Shown here one piece after another: positions 1 through 7,865 of a stretch of 64,000 bases of DNA (within the stretch, counting starts at the first letter, position 1; each line of letters starts with the position of its first letter). The notes beneath the pieces were generated by a model, which was not told where the DNA came from, did not search any database, and saw only the letters and a list, made by a program, of their open reading frames with translations. Made by a program: the position numbers and the translations under genes. Origin of the DNA: Actinoplanes auranticolor (GTDB lineage Bacteria; Actinomycetota; Actinomycetes; Mycobacteriales; Micromonosporaceae); NCBI RefSeq assembly GCF_018332655.1, contig NZ_BOQL01000077.1, positions 38,675-102,674 on the forward strand. Direction: 5' to 3'.

Positions 1-1194
1 ATGGCGGTCGCCCTGCTCGCCGAGGGCCGCAGTGTGGTGGCCAACGTTCCGCGCATCACCGACGTGGCGATCATGGCCGAGGTGCTGCGCCGGCTGGGTT
101 GCGAGGTGTCGCTGGCCGACGGCGAGGCGACCATCGACGTGCCCGCCGAGCCGGGCAGTGAGACCGACTACGACCTGGTGCGCCGGCTGCGCGCGTCCAT
201 CTGCGTGCTGGGCCCGCTGCTGGCCCGCCGCGGCTACGTGCGGGTCGCGCACCCCGGCGGCGACGCGATCGGCTCCCGCGGCCTGGACATGCACGTCGCC
301 GGTCTGGCCCGGATGGGGGCCGAGATCTCCGGTGAGCACGGCTTCGTCATCGCCTCCGCGCCGGGCGGCCTGCACGGCGGCAAGATCTGGCTGGACTTCC
401 CCAGCGTCGGCGCGACCGAGAACCTGCTGATGGCCGCGGTTCTGGCCAAGGGCGTCACGGAGATCGACAACGCGGCCCGTGAGCCGGAGATCGTCGACAT
501 CTGCGACATGCTGACCTCGATGGGCGCGCAGATCGACGGCGCCGGCACCTCCACCCTGACCGTCGAGGGCGTCGAGGCACTCAAGCCGGTGCGGCACACC
601 ACGGTCGGCGACCGGATCGTCGGCGGCACCTGGGCGTTCGGCGCGGCGATGACCCGCGGCGACGTCACCGTGCACGGCGTCCGGCCGGAATACCTGGCGA
701 TCGCCCTGGACAAACTGGTCTCGGCCGGCGCGGTGGTCGAGCCGGGCGACAACCAGTTCCGGGTACGCATGGACGACCGCCCGAAGGCCGTCGACATCGT
801 CACGCTGCCGTACCCGGGCTTCGCCACGGATCTGCTGCCGATGGCGATCGGGCTGGCCGCGGTGAGCGCGGGCTCCTCGCTGATCACCGAGAACATCTTC
901 GACGGCCGCTTCATGTTCGTGAACGAGATGGTCCGGCTGGGCGCCGACATCCGCACCGACGGCCACCACGCCGTGGTGAACGGCCGCGAGCGGCTCTCCG
1001 GCGCGCCGGTCCGGGCCACCGACATCCGGGCGGGCGCGGGGCTGGTCATCGCCGGGCTGTGCGCGGACGGCGTCACCGAGGTCGGCGAGGTGCACCACAT
1101 CGACCGTGGGTACCCCGACTTCGTGTCGGACCTGGCCAACCTGGGCGTGGACGTCGAGCGTGCGGTGGTCACCGAGCCGACGTTCGACTTCTGA
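1..1194 (+). CDS. murA: UDP-N-acetylglucosamine 1-carboxyvinyltransferase (MurA), 5' end outside window
   Basis: Cytoplasmic enzyme that transfers enolpyruvate from PEP to UDP-GlcNAc, the first committed step of peptidoglycan synthesis. The 397 visible residues carry the family blocks: 'NVPRITDV' near the N-terminus, 'RRLRASI' at 61-67 and 'PGGDAIGSRGLDMH' at 85-98. Full-length MurA has about 20-40 more N-terminal residues (the 'GAKNS' region). That block is missing here, so the ATG at position 1 is internal and the gene is cut by the window edge. The loop residue that is Cys115 in E. coli is Asp88 in this numbering; as in M. tuberculosis MurA, this change is known to remove the fosfomycin alkylation site while keeping activity. 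Next comes a 205-bp gap. In mycobacteria the rRNA operon sits there, but none is present here. Confidence 0.95.
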   Translation: MAVALLAEGRSVVANVPRITDVAIMAEVLRRLGCEVSLADGEATIDVPAEPGSETDYDLVRRLRASICVLGPLLARRGYVRVAHPGGDAIGSRGLDMHVAGLARMGAEISGEHGFVIASAPGGLHGGKIWLDFPSVGATENLLMAAVLAKGVTEIDNAAREPEIVDICDMLTSMGAQIDGAGTSTLTVEGVEALKPVRHTTVGDRIVGGTWAFGAAMTRGDVTVHGVRPEYLAIALDKLVSAGAVVEPGDNQFRVRMDDRPKAVDIVTLPYPGFATDLLPMAIGLAAVSAGSSLITENIFDGRFMFVNEMVRLGADIRTDGHHAVVNGRERLSGAPVRATDIRAGAGLVIAGLCADGVTEVGEVHHIDRGYPDFVSDLANLGVDVERAVVTEPTFDF

Positions 1195-1399
1195 CTCGCC
1201 GATGCCTTGTGTGAACGGTAGGCCGAACCATGTCTAAGAGGTAGTGCAGCGATGTGATGCGGGGTAGCGTCGTGCGCTGCTGCCATACCAGACTCAAGAG
1301 CGCGCCACGACTGTTCAGGCTCTGGATGACGCCGCTCAGCGTGAGCTTCTCAGGTCTGCTCGGTCCATGACGTCACTGGTGGGGATGTCGTCAGGTCCC
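1195..1399. other. Intergenic region of lower GC after murA
   Basis: About 205 bp with visibly lower GC and more A/T-rich words than the flanking genes. No rRNA or tRNA pattern is seen. One plus frame (about 1274-1420) reads as a short protein-like stretch without a start, so a decayed gene fragment is possible but unsupported. Confidence 0.35.
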
Positions 1400-1762
1400 T
1401 CAGAGCGCCGGGGAGCCGCCGACCAGCCGGCGGGCCTCGTCCACTTCTTCCGGGAAGACGAGCACCAGCAGCCGGCCGTCCGGGCGTACCGCCGAGGTCG
1501 AGCGGATGCCCGCGGCCGCCAGCAGGGTGCGGATCTCCTCGACGATGTCCGGGTCGTCGGTTGCCGCGGCCGGGCAGAGCAGGCCGTAGTCCTCGGCCTC
1601 GCCGAAGATGGCCAGGCCCGCGTACAGCTCGCGGAGCGGGTCCTCGCGGGCCTGCGTCCACTGCAGTCCCATCCGCCAGAAGATCGCGCCGAGGAAACCG
1701 ACGAGGGCGACGGCGATGAACGGCCCGAGGAGGTACCAGCCGTCGCTTGGTGGCATGGGCAC
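1400..1762 (-). CDS. Small single-pass membrane protein with DUF2007-like soluble tail
   Basis: The product is 120 aa. Residues about 9-30 form one hydrophobic segment (LLGPFIAVALVGFLGAIFW). A soluble domain of about 75 residues follows, with the pattern 'LLCPAAATDDPDIVEEIRTLLAAAGI', a basic 'RPDGRLLVLVFPEE' strand and 'VDEARRLV'. This arrangement resembles DUF2007-type domains (small sensor-like domains ending in 'V..ED...A..LL'), but I cannot confirm membership. It is transcribed toward murA and away from the dehydrogenase gene, from which it is separated by a 118-bp divergent region. Minus-strand coding is preferred over the overlapping plus-strand frames because only it gives a sensible hydrophobic pattern. 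Function unknown. Confidence 0.7.
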   Translation of the reverse strand: MPMPPSDGWYLLGPFIAVALVGFLGAIFWRMGLQWTQAREDPLRELYAGLAIFGEAEDYGLLCPAAATDDPDIVEEIRTLLAAAGIRSTSAVRPDGRLLVLVFPEEVDEARRLVGGSPAL

Positions 1763-1813
1763 AGTCTGGCACCGGCGACGGGGTATTTCCCGGGATTTGC
1801 CCCGATCGAGGCC

Positions 1814-1829
1814 CTGAGCGTTCGTTAAG
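1814..1829. promoter_or_regulatory. Putative acyl-CoA regulator site upstream of hydroxybutyryl-CoA dehydrogenase
   Basis: CTGAGCGTTCGTTAAG, a near-palindrome. A -10-like TAGGCT lies at 1839-1844, so the site covers the -35 region. Close matches occur at 20778, 30048 and 54210, each before an acyl-CoA metabolism gene. Confidence 0.6.
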
Positions 1830-1880
1830 CACGGCGGCTAGGCTGTCGGCGTTACCTCAACGTGGAGAAGGAGAGCACAC

Positions 1881-2729
1881 ATGGCGGGTCGACTCGCGGT
1901 CATCGGCTCCGGTCTGATGGGTTCGGGCATCGCCCAGGTGGCGGCCCAGGCCGGCTGGCAGGTCACCCTGCGGGACCTGGACGAGGCCTCGCTGGCCCGG
2001 GGTGTGGCGGCGATCCGGGAGTCCCTGGGCCGGTTCGCCGGCAAGGGCAAGATCTCGGCGGAGGACGCCGAGGCGGCGGTCGCCCGGATCACCACCACGA
2101 CCGAGCTCGACGCGATGGCCGACGCGGACGTGGTGGTCGAGGCCATCTTCGAGAAGCTGGAGGCCAAGCACGAGGTCTTCCGCGCGCTCGACAAGATCTG
2201 CAAGCCCGGCGCGGTGCTCGGCACCAACACCTCCGCCATCCCGATCACCCAGATCGCGGCGGTCACCGCGCGGCCGGAGTCGGTCGTGGGCATCCACTTC
2301 TTCTCGCCGGTGCCGATGATGAAGCTGGTCGAGCTGGTCCGTGGCTACCAGACCTCGGACGAGACGATGGCGAGCGCGCGCAACTTCGCCGAGGAGGTCG
2401 GCAAGACCTGCGTCGAGGTCAAGCGGGACGTGGCCGGCTTCGTCTCCAACCGGCTCTTCTCCGCGCTGCTGGTCGAGGCGATCAAGCTGGTCGAGACCGG
2501 CGTGGTGTCGGCCGCCGACCTGGACACGGTGATGAAGCTGGGCTTCGGGCACGCCATGGGCCCGCTGGCCACCGTGGACCTGACCGGCCTGGACGTCATG
2601 CTGAACGCGACGTCGAACATCTACCACGACACCGCGGACGAGAAGTTCTTCCCGCCGGAGCTGCTGCAGCGCATGGTCACCGCCGGCGATCTCGGTCGCA
2701 AGACCGGTAAGGGTTTCTACACCTATTAG
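1881..2729 (+). CDS. 3-hydroxybutyryl-CoA dehydrogenase
   Basis: Cytoplasmic NAD(P)-dependent enzyme interconverting 3-hydroxyacyl-CoA (typically C4) and acetoacetyl-CoA. The 282 aa match the usual length of the stand-alone bacterial form (Hbd/FadB2). The Rossmann motif 'GSGLMGSGIAQ' begins at residue 9. The acidic dinucleotide-site residue follows in 'LRDLDEA'. The catalytic His is His139 in 'VVGIHFFSPVPMMKLVE', and the C-terminal helical domain contains 'DVAGFVSNRL'. The start is fixed by a strong ribosome site (GGAGAAGGAGAG) just upstream. The stop overlaps the stop of the convergent ABC permease by 4 bp. It is probably monocistronic and controlled through the site at 1814-1829. It shares its pathway with the thiolase at 20.8 kb and the enoyl-CoA hydratase at 54.2 kb. 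Confidence 0.93.
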   Translation: MAGRLAVIGSGLMGSGIAQVAAQAGWQVTLRDLDEASLARGVAAIRESLGRFAGKGKISAEDAEAAVARITTTTELDAMADADVVVEAIFEKLEAKHEVFRALDKICKPGAVLGTNTSAIPITQIAAVTARPESVVGIHFFSPVPMMKLVELVRGYQTSDETMASARNFAEEVGKTCVEVKRDVAGFVSNRLFSALLVEAIKLVETGVVSAADLDTVMKLGFGHAMGPLATVDLTGLDVMLNATSNIYHDTADEKFFPPELLQRMVTAGDLGRKTGKGFYTY

Positions 2730-3520
2730 CCGTCGCGCTTGGTGGTCCATCGGAACGTGGTCAGACACAGGACGAGGGCCACCAGGCACCACACTGAAAG
2801 CACCAGGGCGACCATCGGCAGGTCGTAGGAGCCGCCGGGCTCGCGCGGGCCGAACGACTCCGGCAGGAACACCGCCCGTAGCCCCTGGCACATCCACTTC
2901 AGCGGGAAGAGCGACGCGACGTTCTGCATCCAGCCCGGCAGGCTGGTGAAGACGAAGAACACCCCGGAGATGAACTGCAGGATCAGCGCGACCGGGGTGA
3001 CCACGGCGGGCGCGCTGCGACCGGTCCGCGCCAGCGACGAGAACGCCACCCCGCACAGCGTGCACGCGGTGATGCCCAGCGCCGACACCCACAGGAACGT
3101 CAGCCACTTCGCCCCGGTGTCCGGCAGGTCCAGATCGAACAGCAGCGTCGCCACGGTCAGCAGGATGACGGTCTCCAGCACCGCGATGAACGCCACCATC
3201 AGCACCTTGCCGGCGAAGTAGACCCAGCGCGGCATCGGCGTGCCGAGCAGCCGCTTGAGCACACCACGGTCGCGTTCCTGCGGGATCTGGATGGCCAGCG
3301 CCTGGAAGCCGGCCGTCATCAGTCCGGTGGCGATCATGCCGGTGACGAAGTACTGGGTGAACTTGACGCCGTTGCCGATCTCACCGGAGAAGATCGAGCC
3401 GAAGACCAGGATGAGGATGGCCGGGAAGGCCAGCGTGAACATCACCTGCTCCCGGCTGCGCAGGAACTGCCGGATCTCCAGGACCCCCTGCCGGAGCCCC
3501 AGTCCCATTCCCAGCCTCAT
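2726..3520 (-). CDS. ABC-2 type transporter permease
   Basis: Integral membrane subunit of an ABC exporter, 264 aa with about six hydrophobic segments typical of ABC-2 permeases. The N-terminal block 'EIRQFLRSREQVMFTLAFPAILILVFG' is the hallmark entry helix. Later come the conserved 'GTPMPRWVYFAGK' and 'SGVFFVFTSLPGWMQNVASLFPLKWMCQGLRAVF' stretches of DrrB/drug-efflux-type permeases. The gene starts inside the stop of the ATPase gene (ATGA overlap at 3517-3520), so the two are translationally coupled. Its end overlaps the dehydrogenase stop. The substrate cannot be read from sequence; drugs, lipids or peptides are all possible. Confidence 0.9.
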   Translation of the reverse strand: MRLGMGLGLRQGVLEIRQFLRSREQVMFTLAFPAILILVFGSIFSGEIGNGVKFTQYFVTGMIATGLMTAGFQALAIQIPQERDRGVLKRLLGTPMPRWVYFAGKVLMVAFIAVLETVILLTVATLLFDLDLPDTGAKWLTFLWVSALGITACTLCGVAFSSLARTGRSAPAVVTPVALILQFISGVFFVFTSLPGWMQNVASLFPLKWMCQGLRAVFLPESFGPREPGGSYDLPMVALVLSVWCLVALVLCLTTFRWTTKRDG

Positions 3521-4395
3521 GCCGCTGCGCCGATCATGTCCAGGTAGATGTCCTCGAGGGTCGGCCGGGTCACGGTCAGGCCCGGGACCTCGCCGCCGAA
3601 GCGCGCGGCCAGGTCGGCCACCAGCGCCGTCGGCGTCGCGCTCTGCGCGCGTTCCCAGACCCCTTCTGGGGTACGCCAGGAGACGGTGGCCAGGGCGGAG
3701 GCCCGGTTGCCGAGCTCGCGGGGCGTGTCCACCGCGATGAGCCGCCCGGCGGTGATGACCCCGACCCGGTCGGCCAGGGTCTCGGCCTCCTCCAGGTAGT
3801 GCGTGGTCAGCACGATCGTGGTCCCGCCCCGGGCCAGGTCCCGGATCAGCGCCCAGAACTCGCGCCGGGCCTCCGGGTCGAAGCCGGTGGTGGGCTCGTC
3901 CAGGAACAGCAGCTCGGGCCGGCCGATGATGCCCAGCGCCACGTCCAGGCGGCGCTTCTGCCCGCCGGACAACGTGTGGGTGCGGGCCCGCGCCTTGGCG
4001 GACAGGCCGACCCGGTCGATCACCGTGGCGGGATCGTCGGGAGCGGGGTAGAAGCGGGCGAAGTGGGTGACGACCTCGCCCACGGTCAGCTCGTCGAACT
4101 CACCGGTGCCCTGCAGCACGATGCCGACCCGCTCGCGCCAGCGCCGCACGGCCGGATCGGTCCGGGTGCCCCGGCCGTGCACCACGGCCGGGTCGACACC
4201 GAGCACGCTCACCTGCCCGCCGTCGCGCCGGCGGTAGCCCTCGAGGATCTCGACCGTGGTCGTCTTGCCCGCGCCGTTCGGGCCGAGTAGCGCGAAGATC
4301 TCGCCGCTGCGGACCGTGAGATCGAGACCGTCCACGGCGGCGGTGCCACCGTAGAGCTTGCGCAGGCCGTTGACCTCGATCGCGGTCGCTTCCAT
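3517..4395 (-). CDS. ABC transporter ATP-binding protein (DrrA type)
   Basis: Cytoplasmic ATPase that powers the adjacent ABC-2 permease. The 292 aa show Walker A 'GPNGAGKTTTVEILEG' near residue 38, the Q-loop region 'VGIVLQGTGEFDELTV', the signature 'LSGGQKRRLDVALG', Walker B 'LLFLDEPTTGFDPEARR' and the H-loop 'VLTTHYLEEAETLADR'. The C-terminal extension ending 'VTRPTLEDIYLDMIGA' is typical of the DrrA/antibiotic export group. It is 24 bp downstream of the small membrane protein gene that follows the FtsK-like gene, so it may be the fifth gene of one long minus-strand transcript. Confidence 0.93.
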   Translation of the reverse strand: MEATAIEVNGLRKLYGGTAAVDGLDLTVRSGEIFALLGPNGAGKTTTVEILEGYRRRDGGQVSVLGVDPAVVHGRGTRTDPAVRRWRERVGIVLQGTGEFDELTVGEVVTHFARFYPAPDDPATVIDRVGLSAKARARTHTLSGGQKRRLDVALGIIGRPELLFLDEPTTGFDPEARREFWALIRDLARGGTTIVLTTHYLEEAETLADRVGVITAGRLIAVDTPRELGNRASALATVSWRTPEGVWERAQSATPTALVADLAARFGGEVPGLTVTRPTLEDIYLDMIGAAA

Positions 4396-4419
4396 AGGCA
4401 GAGACCATACGGGTGGTGC

Positions 4420-5157
4420 TCAGCGCGAGGATGCGAAGGTCACCGAGAGGATGGTCGCCGCCAGCATCCCGCCGATCAGCGTCAGCCCGATCCCGCCGAT
4501 GTCCAGGCGGGCCCGCAGCTTGCGGTGCGCCAGGGCGGCCGCCACCGGTACGCCCGCGGACGGCGCGAGCAGGAACGCCAGCCAGCCCAGCCCGCGCAGC
4601 ACGGCACCGCCCGGGATCCCCGTACTCCCGAAGGTCACCAGGCCGGCCGCGACCAGCCCGCAGAGTCCGGCCACCAGCGCACCCAGCAGGGGCAGTAGCG
4701 GCAACGCCAAGCGCGGCAGCGACCGGCGCAACGGCGGGCGCACGGTCACGTCGATCCGTTCAGCCGCCCGGGCGAGCAGCGTCCGGGCCGACTGCCGGGG
4801 CGCCGGCAGCGGGGCGCCGGAGTCCGGGCCGCTCTCCAGGGCCGTCCGCGGCAGCGCCTCGATGGACAGTGGCTCGGGCAGCTCGCCCAGGGCCCGTACC
4901 CGCATGCCCGGGGCCCGACGCAGCTGTTCCCAGAGCCGGGCCGCCTCCCGGTCCACATCGAGCACCTGGGCCGCCGCGGCGCCCGCCCAGCGATCGGCGG
5001 AGATCGCGTCACCCTCGGCCCGGGCGAGTTCCCCGGCGGCCTGCGCGGCACTGTCCTGGTACGCCTGCTCGGCGTCCGCGAGAGCCGCGTCCCGCCGCCG
5101 GGCGACATCGGCGAGCGCGCTCATCATCAGCTGGTAGTCGCGGTCACGTGTGGTCAC
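4420..5157 (-). CDS. Membrane protein of unknown function paired with FtsK-like ATPase
   Basis: The product is 245 aa. Residues 1-80 are an Ala/Glu/Arg-rich helical, probably coiled-coil region. An acidic/proline linker follows, and then from about 145 come four hydrophobic segments (LALPLLPLLGALVAGLCGLV, LRGLGWLAFLLAPSAG, VPVAAALAH and LTLIGGMLAATILSV). I do not recognise a named domain. The gene overlaps the end of the FtsK-like gene by 14 bp, so the two products are probably made in step and may work together, for example as a membrane anchor with an ATPase. That role is inference from context. Confidence 0.75.
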   Translation of the reverse strand: MTTRDRDYQLMMSALADVARRRDAALADAEQAYQDSAAQAAGELARAEGDAISADRWAGAAAAQVLDVDREAARLWEQLRRAPGMRVRALGELPEPLSIEALPRTALESGPDSGAPLPAPRQSARTLLARAAERIDVTVRPPLRRSLPRLALPLLPLLGALVAGLCGLVAAGLVTFGSTGIPGGAVLRGLGWLAFLLAPSAGVPVAAALAHRKLRARLDIGGIGLTLIGGMLAATILSVTFASSR

Positions 5158-7780
5158 TGTTCACCTCGTACGGGATGATCACTTCCGGATGGCGGTGCAC
5201 CGAGCGGTCGAAGAACAGCGCCCGGCGGGCACGCGGGTACCAGACCGGGCCGCCGGGCTGGGGGGAGAGCGGACTGAGCTCCGGGCCCTGCACGTCGAGC
5301 GCCACCCACGCGCCGATCGTGTCGAGCCGGGCGCCGGGCCCGCCGAGGTCGTCGCGCAGCCGGGGCACCGACCGCCACCAGCCCAGGACGTGGATGCGCT
5401 GCTCCGGCCCGTCGGTCAGCAGGGCCCGCCAGCGGTCGCGGAAGGACGCTCCGGCGGCGTCCAGGGCGTAGCCGAGGACGTAGTGCGGGATGCCGTCCGG
5501 CGCCAGGACGTCGAAGAACTGATCGAGGTCGGCGCGGCCGTACCAGTCGGCCTGGGGCAGCTCGGCGACGAGCCGGGCGGCCGAGCGTTCCGCGCCGGGT
5601 TCGAGGCAGACGACACTGAACCGGGCCGGCCCCTGCGCGGCCAGGGAGAGTGCGGCCGCCGCGAGCACGTCGCAGGCCTCATCGGTACGGGTGCCGAGCA
5701 CCGCCAGGTTGCGCCCGGGCATCCGGCCGAGCCGCAGCCGCGCGGGGCGGGCGGCCACGTCGATCCGCTCGCCCAGCACCGCTCCCGGTGACGAGCCGAT
5801 CCCGCCGTCGCCGGAATGCGCGACCCGCCCGGTGGGCCGGTACGCCTGCGGCAGCCGTGGCACCGCGTCGCCGTCGAACAACCGCGGCGGTACGCAGTTG
5901 TCCGGCCGCCGATGCCAGAGCTTGCGTTGCAGGGTGCGCCAGTTCTGGCGGTCGCCGGCGTCGGGCAGCCGGACGATGTGGTTGGCGCCGGCCGCGCCGG
6001 AGTCGGCGTTGACGACCGCGTGGAAGCGGGGGATGACGGCCGCGGCGAGGTTGGTGTCCGCCAGGATCCGCCGGGCCTTGGGCAACGCGATACGCAGCGT
6101 GAACTGTCCGATCAGGCCGGAACGGCCCCACAGCGCCTCGATGCCGGAGACGTCCTGGCTGGCCAGCACGAGGTGGATGCCCTGCGAACGGCCGCGCCGG
6201 GCCAGGTCCTCGAGCAGCGCGACGGCCTCCTCGGCGAGGGCGTCCCGACCGGCCAGCAGCACCTGGAACTCGTCGATGACGGCGACGATCCGGGGCCAGT
6301 GCCCGTTCGGGTCCTCGGCGCGCAGCTCGGCCAGCTTCGAGGCCTCGTGGCGCTTGGCCGCCTGGGCCCGGGTGCGCAGTTCCTCGCCCAGGTGGCGCAG
6401 CAACGCCAGGCCGAATTCGCGGTCGCCGTTGACGTTGATCCCGGCCAGGCGCACCTGCGGCAGCCAGCTCGGGTCGCGCGGGCCGGGGGCGAAGCGGGCG
6501 AACGACACGCCCTCCTTGAAATCCAGCAGGTAGAAAGCGAGTTCGGCCGGGCCGTACCGGGCGGCCAGGGAGCCGATCCAGGCGTAGATCAGGTTGGTCT
6601 TGCCGGAGCCGGACGGGCCGCCGATCAGCGCGTGCGGCGGGTCGTCACCCAGCGGGACCGCGATCAGCGAGCCGTCGGTGCTGTCCCCGATCGGTGCGCT
6701 GAGCCCGTGCGCGGACGACTCCAGCCACAGCTTCTCCGGTTCCAGGTCGGCGAAGCGGGCGGGCGGCGGACCCTGGCGCAGCCGTTCGGCCGTGGCCCGG
6801 CAGAAACCGGCGATCCGCTCCGGTGGCGGGGCGGTGTCGAGCCGTACGGTCAGGTCGCCGATGGAGTCGCAGGTGGCGGTCTCGCCCTCGACCTCGATGC
6901 GCTCCACCGTGGGATGCGGCGCCAGGTCCAGCCCCCGGACCACCAGGTGTACGCCGCAGGCCACGCCGGTCCGGGCGACCCGGTCCAGCTGGGCCCGCTG
7001 GCCGGGGCTGAGCTCGGCGTCGGCCAGCAGCACGATGATCCGCCAGGGCTCCGGGCGCGGGCCGGGCGTCGCGGCGATGAGCTCGGCCAGGGAGGCGTAC
7101 TCGCCGGCCAGGACCGTCTCGTTGACCCGGCAGATCTGTTCCACCAGGTCGTCGAGCATCGGGCCGAGCCCGCCGGGACCGATGAAGGACAGCAGGCCGG
7201 CGTGGCCCAGCGGGGCGAACGCGGCCAGCGTCCCGCCGAGCTGTTCGGGGTCGTAGACGGTGAGCCGGACGTCGCCGGGCCGGGTGGTGCCGAGCGCGCG
7301 CAGCAGCAGACCGGAGATGACCCCGTCGGCGGCTTCCCGGTCGCCGGCGAGGTTGACGTGGGCGTGGTCGAGCAGCGGTACGAGGGCGGGCAGGCGCCGT
7401 TCCCCGTCGCCGGGGTCGTAACCGATGGTGCCGATCCGCAGCAGCCCGGGGCGGGTGACCCGGTCGGGTTCGGTGGGAGTCCAGTAGCGCCACGCCGTAC
7501 CGGCCGCGCCGGAGGCGTACAGGGCGGCGAGCGACTCGACGTTGCGGGTGAGCGAGCCGGCCTCGGTCCGGGTCCGGCGCAAAATGTCCTCCCGGGCTGC
7601 CTCCCGCGCCTCGGCCAGCTGGGCCAGGCAGGTGGAGTACGCATCCCGGATCAGCTGTTTGCGGCGCAGGGCCTCGCTGCGGGCCGACTCGGCGGCGGCC
7701 AGCACGGCCCGGGCGGTGCCGCGCGCTTCGGCCAGCTCCTGCCGGACGACGGCGACCAGTGCGTTGCGGTGGCTACCCAC
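5144..7780 (-). CDS. FtsK/SpoIIIE-type ATPase
   Basis: The product is 878 aa, starting at GTG. The N-terminal 100 residues are helical and Ala/Arg/Glu-rich, without obvious membrane helices. A central region of beta-type sequence precedes a full FtsK/SpoIIIE motor: Walker A 'GGPSGSGKTN' with Lys394, the family motif 'FYLLDFKEGVSFARFA', Walker B 'IVAVIDEFQVLL', and the sensor-type 'RRGRSQGIHLVLASQDVSG'. After about residue 640 a second, degenerate nucleotide-binding-like region appears ('LAVLGTRTDEACDVLAAAALSLAAQ') lacking the GKT/S lysine. A working motor plus a degenerate one recalls EccC-type secretion ATPases and DNA-translocase relatives, but no WXG100 substrate or other type VII gene is nearby. 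Substrate (DNA or protein) is unknown. It belongs to the closely packed run 9856 to 2726. Confidence 0.85.
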   Translation of the reverse strand: MGSHRNALVAVVRQELAEARGTARAVLAAAESARSEALRRKQLIRDAYSTCLAQLAEAREAAREDILRRTRTEAGSLTRNVESLAALYASGAAGTAWRYWTPTEPDRVTRPGLLRIGTIGYDPGDGERRLPALVPLLDHAHVNLAGDREAADGVISGLLLRALGTTRPGDVRLTVYDPEQLGGTLAAFAPLGHAGLLSFIGPGGLGPMLDDLVEQICRVNETVLAGEYASLAELIAATPGPRPEPWRIIVLLADAELSPGQRAQLDRVARTGVACGVHLVVRGLDLAPHPTVERIEVEGETATCDSIGDLTVRLDTAPPPERIAGFCRATAERLRQGPPPARFADLEPEKLWLESSAHGLSAPIGDSTDGSLIAVPLGDDPPHALIGGPSGSGKTNLIYAWIGSLAARYGPAELAFYLLDFKEGVSFARFAPGPRDPSWLPQVRLAGINVNGDREFGLALLRHLGEELRTRAQAAKRHEASKLAELRAEDPNGHWPRIVAVIDEFQVLLAGRDALAEEAVALLEDLARRGRSQGIHLVLASQDVSGIEALWGRSGLIGQFTLRIALPKARRILADTNLAAAVIPRFHAVVNADSGAAGANHIVRLPDAGDRQNWRTLQRKLWHRRPDNCVPPRLFDGDAVPRLPQAYRPTGRVAHSGDGGIGSSPGAVLGERIDVAARPARLRLGRMPGRNLAVLGTRTDEACDVLAAAALSLAAQGPARFSVVCLEPGAERSAARLVAELPQADWYGRADLDQFFDVLAPDGIPHYVLGYALDAAGASFRDRWRALLTDGPEQRIHVLGWWRSVPRLRDDLGGPGARLDTIGAWVALDVQGPELSPLSPQPGGPVWYPRARRALFFDRSVHRHPEVIIPYEVNSDHT

Positions 7781-7865
7781 TGCACCCCCCGGATTCCAAG
7801 ATGGGGGATTTTAACCAGTTTGGGGTGCTTGTCTGCTTGAGGTGGCGCGTGTCGCCGCCGAAGCG

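Noticed and set aside
1367..1828. Plus-strand frame over the small membrane protein
   Set aside because: It lacks hydrophobic or domain features. The minus frame has a clean membrane helix and soluble domain.
5816..7840. 674-codon plus-strand frame opposite the FtsK-like gene
   Set aside because: The product is Gly/Arg/Gln/Val-rich with no motifs, while the opposite strand has Walker A and B.
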